Shown piece after piece: positions 5,415 to 8,120 of a stretch of DNA of 8,120 bases. The notes under the pieces were generated by a model. It had not been told where the DNA came from, did no database searches, and was given only the letters and a program-made list of their open reading frames with translations. The position numbers and the translations under genes were made by a program. This DNA comes from Rhodospirillaceae bacterium (GTDB lineage Bacteria; Pseudomonadota; Alphaproteobacteria; Rhodospirillales; 2-02-FULL-58-16). Positions within the stretch are counted from its first letter, which is position 1; the number at the start of each line of letters is the position of its first letter. The stretch is from positions 1 to 8,120 of the forward strand of contig DUZD01000193.1 of assembly GCA_013349695.1 (NCBI GenBank), read 5' to 3'.

Positions 5415-6536
5415 TTACTGGGTTTCGTTCGGGGGCGCTTCGGCTTGGCGTTCTTGCAAGGCGAGGCCGATCTTTTCCCAGGTTTTCGCGGCAATGGCGC
5501 GGTAGGCCTTGGCGTGGTCGCTGTCCGGTTTGGAAACGACAATGGGGTGGCCGCCGTCGGAAGTCTCGCGGATGTCCATGTCCAACGGGATCTCGCCCAG
5601 GAAATCCATGCCCGTCCGCGCCGCTTCCTGGCGCGCCCCGCCGTGGCTGAAGATTTCCGAGCGTTCGCCGCAATGGGGGCAGCGGAAATAGCTCATGTTC
5701 TCGACGATGCCGAACACCGGCACGTCCACCTTGCGGAACATGTTCATGCCCTTGCGGGCGTCGGAAAGGGCGATGTCCTGGGGGGTCGAGACGATGATGG
5801 CGCCGGTCAAGGGAGTCTGCTGGACGAGGGTCAACTGGATGTCGCCGGTGCCCGGCGGCATGTCGACAACAAGCACGTCAAGCTCGCCCCAGTTGACATC
5901 GCGCAGCAAATGCTGCAACGCCGACTGGGCCATCGGCCCGCGCCAGATCAAGGGGGCCTCGTCCTCGACCAGGAAACCCATGGACATGCATTTGACGCCG
6001 TGGTTTTCCATCGGCTCGAGGGCGCCTTCCTCGGTCGGTACGGGTTTCCCGGAAATGCCCAACATGCGCGGAATCGACGGGCCATAGACATCGGCGTCGA
6101 GAAGGCCGGTCTTGTGCCCGGCGGCGGCCAGGGCCAAGGCCAGGTTGACAGCCGTCGTCGACTTGCCGACCCCGCCCTTGCCGGAGGCGATGGCGACGAT
6201 GGACTTGACGTCCGGCAGCACAGGGGCTTCGATTTCGTCCGCCGGTTCCGTCATTTCCTCGGCGCCCGGCTCGCCGCCGGGGGCGGGCCGTTCGGCGGTC
6301 AGCACCACGCTCGCCGAAATGACACCGGAGAGCGCGTGAATGGTCTTTTCCGCCTCCTTGCGCAAAGGTTCCATACTGGCGCCGCGCTCGGGGTCGACCT
6401 GGATGGTGAAAGCGACGTGGCCGTCCTTGATTCGCAGGCCAGAAACCATGTTTAGACTGACGATGTCTTGGCCGCGATCCGCGTCAGAGACTTGTTTCAG
6501 GGCCTTTAGAATCTGTTGCTCGGTGACCTGCGTCAT
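5415..6536 (-). CDS. mrp: Mrp/ApbC/NBP35-type P-loop ATPase, Fe-S cluster carrier
   Basis: A 373-residue cytosolic protein that by family binds and transfers [4Fe-4S] clusters to target apoproteins. The N-terminal MIP18/DUF59 domain spans about residues 4-80 (TEQQILKALKQVSD, then DIVSLNMVSGLRI). An acidic Pro/Glu linker (85-108) follows. The MinD-like ATPase domain carries the deviant Walker A motif GKGGVGKST (119-127), DADVYGPSIPRMLG (147-160) and VVDMPPGTGD (223-232). The CPHC pair (Cys286, Cys289 in YFRCPHCGERSEIF) is the expected cluster-binding CxxC at the dimer interface. Length and order match full-length bacterial Mrp. The ATG at 6536 has AGGGAG about 8-9 bases upstream. It is divergent from hflK across a 190-bp gap and heads a leftward cluster with the DUF2784 and HExxH genes, neither known to act with Fe-S proteins. 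Confidence 0.96.
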   Translation of the reverse strand: MTQVTEQQILKALKQVSDADRGQDIVSLNMVSGLRIKDGHVAFTIQVDPERGASMEPLRKEAEKTIHALSGVISASVVLTAERPAPGGEPGAEEMTEPADEIEAPVLPDVKSIVAIASGKGGVGKSTTAVNLALALAAAGHKTGLLDADVYGPSIPRMLGISGKPVPTEEGALEPMENHGVKCMSMGFLVEDEAPLIWRGPMAQSALQHLLRDVNWGELDVLVVDMPPGTGDIQLTLVQQTPLTGAIIVSTPQDIALSDARKGMNMFRKVDVPVFGIVENMSYFRCPHCGERSEIFSHGGARQEAARTGMDFLGEIPLDMDIRETSDGGHPIVVSKPDSDHAKAYRAIAAKTWEKIGLALQERQAEAPPNETQ

Positions 6537-6596
6537 GCCTGATACTCCCTATTAGTTTGGCCGAAACCATGCGGGCGGTCACGGTCGCAAAGCGCA

Positions 6597-6625
6597 TTGC
6601 GCCGCCCGCCAAGCTGTCCTATAAG
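6597..6625 (+). promoter_or_regulatory. Weak candidate promoter for hflKC
   Basis: In the 190-bp gap between mrp and hflK, TTGCGC (6597-6602; 3 of 6 matches) and TATAAG (6620-6625; 5 of 6) are 17 bp apart on the plus strand, about 100 bp before the hflK ATG. The match is modest. I saw no better pair for hflK and none for mrp on the other strand. The gap must hold both divergent promoters. Confidence 0.25.
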
Positions 6626-6726
6626 ATAAATCCACTCGACTTTACGAATTAACATTTGAAGCAAAAAATACAAGAGGCGATCCTTACAAAGGGATATCCC
6701 GGGATCGTCAGAGGGAATACATCATC

Positions 6727-7836
6727 ATGGCGTGGACTCCAAAAGGCGGCGGCGGACAGGGACCCTGGGGCAGCGGGTCGACAGGAGGCGGTCCGCGGCC
6801 GCCGGACATCGAAGAGCTGTTGCGGCGCGGCCAGGACCGATTCAAAAGTGTCATGCCGGGCGGCGTCGGCAGAACGCGTGGCTTAATTCTCATTGGCTTG
6901 GTGGCGCTCGCCTTCTGGCTGGCCAGCGGGTTCTACCGCGTCCAGCCGGAAGAGCAGGGGGTGGCGCTGATTTTCGGCAAATGGGTGGCGACGACCGATC
7001 CTGGGTTGAGATACAACCTGCCGGCGCCCATCGGCGCCGTTTACAAGCCGAAGGTAACCCGCGAGAATCTGACCAATGTCGGCTTCCGCGCGGGCTTCGA
7101 GACGCCCCAGGAGGCGAGGCGTCAGCGTCAGGGCGGGGCGAGGAGTGACGTCATCGAAGAAAGCCTGATGCTCACCGGCGACGAGAACATCATCGACGTC
7201 CAGTTCGTCACCTTCTGGGTGATCAAGGATGCCGGCGAATTCCTCTTTCAAATCCGCAACCCGGCGCAGACCGTCAAGGACGCATCGGAAAGCGCCATGC
7301 GCGAGCTCCTCGGCAAATCGGGCTTCGAGTTCGTCCGCACCAAGGGGCGAGTCAAGATTCAGGATGAAGCCAAGACTCTGATCCAGAGTATCCTCAATGA
7401 TTACGGCGCCGGGATCTCGGTCACCCGGGTGCAGTTGCAGAAGATCGATCCTCCCGGCCGCGTGCTCGACTCGTTTCGGGACGTCCAGGCGGCGCGCGCC
7501 GATAAGGAGCGCGCCGTCAACGAGGCCCAAGCCTACCTCAACGAGGTCGTCCAGAGGGCCGAAGGCGAGGCCCAGAAGATCGTCAAGGAAGCCGAAGGTT
7601 ACAAGCAACAGAAAATCGCCATCGCCAGCGGCGAATCGCAACGCTTTCTCTCCGTGTACAAAGAGTACCTACAGGATAAAAGCGTAACAACACGCCGCCT
7701 TTACCTGGAAACCATGAAATCGGTGATGAGCGGCATGGACAAGGTGCTGATCGATAACCAGATGGGCGGCAGCGGCGTCGTTCCTTACCTGCCTCTGCGG
7801 GAGCTCGGTAGGCGCGGCGGGGAGACAACCCAATGA
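6727..7836 (+). CDS. hflK: HflK, membrane SPFH/prohibitin-family subunit of the FtsH modulator
   Basis: A 369-residue protein that with HflC forms a large membrane complex around FtsH and modulates its proteolysis. The Gly/Pro-rich cytoplasmic N-terminus (MAWTPKGGGGQGPWG) leads into one membrane segment (about 52-70, GLILIGLVALAFWLASGFY), leaving the rest on the periplasmic side. The SPFH domain begins YRVQPEEQGVALIFGKW and contains the typical LMLTGDENIIDVQFVTFWVI (148-167). The long helical region (about 245-330) carries DSFRDVQAARADKERAVNEA and RAEGEAQKIVKEAEGYKQQ. The C-terminus is VVPYLPL (351-357). Length is near the usual 370-420. The ATG at 6727 follows AGAGGGA with a rather long spacing of about 11 bases. 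Stop and hflC start overlap as ATGA, indicating translational coupling. Confidence 0.96.
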   Translation: MAWTPKGGGGQGPWGSGSTGGGPRPPDIEELLRRGQDRFKSVMPGGVGRTRGLILIGLVALAFWLASGFYRVQPEEQGVALIFGKWVATTDPGLRYNLPAPIGAVYKPKVTRENLTNVGFRAGFETPQEARRQRQGGARSDVIEESLMLTGDENIIDVQFVTFWVIKDAGEFLFQIRNPAQTVKDASESAMRELLGKSGFEFVRTKGRVKIQDEAKTLIQSILNDYGAGISVTRVQLQKIDPPGRVLDSFRDVQAARADKERAVNEAQAYLNEVVQRAEGEAQKIVKEAEGYKQQKIAIASGESQRFLSVYKEYLQDKSVTTRRLYLETMKSVMSGMDKVLIDNQMGGSGVVPYLPLRELGRRGGETTQ

Positions 7837-8120
7837 ACAAAACATCCCTAGCCGTGATCGGCCTGGTCGTCGTCGCCCTCGGCGTGATCGTCTTCGGGGC
7901 GGTGTTTACGGTCCATCAGGCCGAGCAAACCCTGGTCTTGCAGTTTGGCAACCCCGTACGCGTGGTTCGGGATCCCGGTATTCATTTCAAGGTACCGTTC
8001 ATCCAGAACGTTGTTGCTTTCGACAAGCGGGTTCTCGATTTCGACGCCAAAGCCGAGGAAGTGCCGACCAGCGATCAGAAACAATTGGTGGTCGACGCCT
8101 TCGCCCGCTACCGGATCGAG
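7833..8120 (+). CDS. hflC: HflC, SPFH/prohibitin-family partner of HflK (5' part, cut by window end)
   Basis: The first 96 residues of HflC, truncated by the window edge; the full protein is usually near 290-330 residues. A short N-terminus (MNKTS) is followed by a membrane anchor (about 6-26, LAVIGLVVVALGVIVFGAVF). The SPFH domain starts TVHQAEQTLVLQFGNPVRVV and continues DPGIHFKVPFIQNVVAFDKRVLDFDAKAEEVPTSD, a near-textbook HflC segment. The frame is intact to the last base. It begins inside the hflK stop codon (ATGA overlap) and is therefore co-translated with its partner. No separate ribosome site is required, though GGGGAGA lies just upstream inside hflK. In related bacteria a degP-like protease gene often follows, but that lies outside the window. 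Confidence 0.95.
   Translation, partial: MNKTSLAVIGLVVVALGVIVFGAVFTVHQAEQTLVLQFGNPVRVVRDPGIHFKVPFIQNVVAFDKRVLDFDAKAEEVPTSDQKQLVVDAFARYRIE

Noticed and set aside
5445..6455. 336-codon open frame on the plus strand opposite mrp
   Set aside because: Antisense shadow of a confidently identified gene; no recognisable domain.
6883..7641. 252-codon open frame on the minus strand opposite hflK
   Set aside because: Antisense shadow of hflK; composition follows the complement of hflK codons.
1..8120. CRISPR arrays, tRNA or rRNA genes, toxin-antitoxin pairs, intact insertion sequences, phage genes
   Set aside because: None seen: no regularly spaced 25-40 bp direct repeats with unique spacers, no cloverleaf-like tRNA sequence noticed, and no complete transposase or integrase.

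Overview
The window is a G+C-rich piece of a bacterial chromosome, most likely from an alphaproteobacterium. Three things point there. A small gene ends in the Ser-Val-His tail typical of DUF1150, a family largely confined to that class. A perfect GTTC-N7-GTTC site, the alphaproteobacterial LexA operator, sits in front of umuD. Mrp/ApbC and HflKC genes of ordinary type are also present. I cannot name a genus; a Rhodospirillales-like organism is a guess from the style of the proteins.

Layout, left to right. (1) 22-579, minus strand: a secreted basic Arg/Gln-rich protein of unknown function with 12- and 21-residue internal repeats. (2) 580-1193: a gene-free stretch with two extremely AT-rich blocks (601-750 is 17% G+C and 1101-1200 is 15%, counted by hand). 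Between them lie a 17-bp perfect inverted repeat with a GGGACAG core, a frameshifted C-terminal scrap of a REP-associated (Y1-type) transposase, and a 28-bp perfect palindrome. (3) 1194-1463, plus: a DUF1150-like protein behind a near-consensus promoter. (4) 1541-3380, plus: a complete SOS mutagenesis cassette of promoter, LexA operator, umuD and umuC (DNA polymerase V). (5) 3384-4080: two small unrecognised genes that start back to back and overlap at their 5' ends. The rightward one carries an in-frame amber codon. (6) 6536-4097, minus: a probable operon of mrp/apbC (Fe-S carrier ATPase), a DUF2784 membrane protein, and a secreted protein with an HExxH motif. (7) 6727-8120, plus: hflK and the 5' part of hflC, divergent from mrp, with 4-bp overlapping stop and start.

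Functionally, umuDC is a self-contained DNA-damage response unit. mrp contributes to Fe-S cluster assembly. hflKC encodes the membrane complex that modulates the FtsH protease. The other genes have no assignable role. I did not find a clearly new multi-gene system. The best leads are the umuD start codon sitting inside its own LexA operator, the transposase scrap with its hairpin, the amber-split coiled-coil gene, and the HExxH secreted protein next to mrp.
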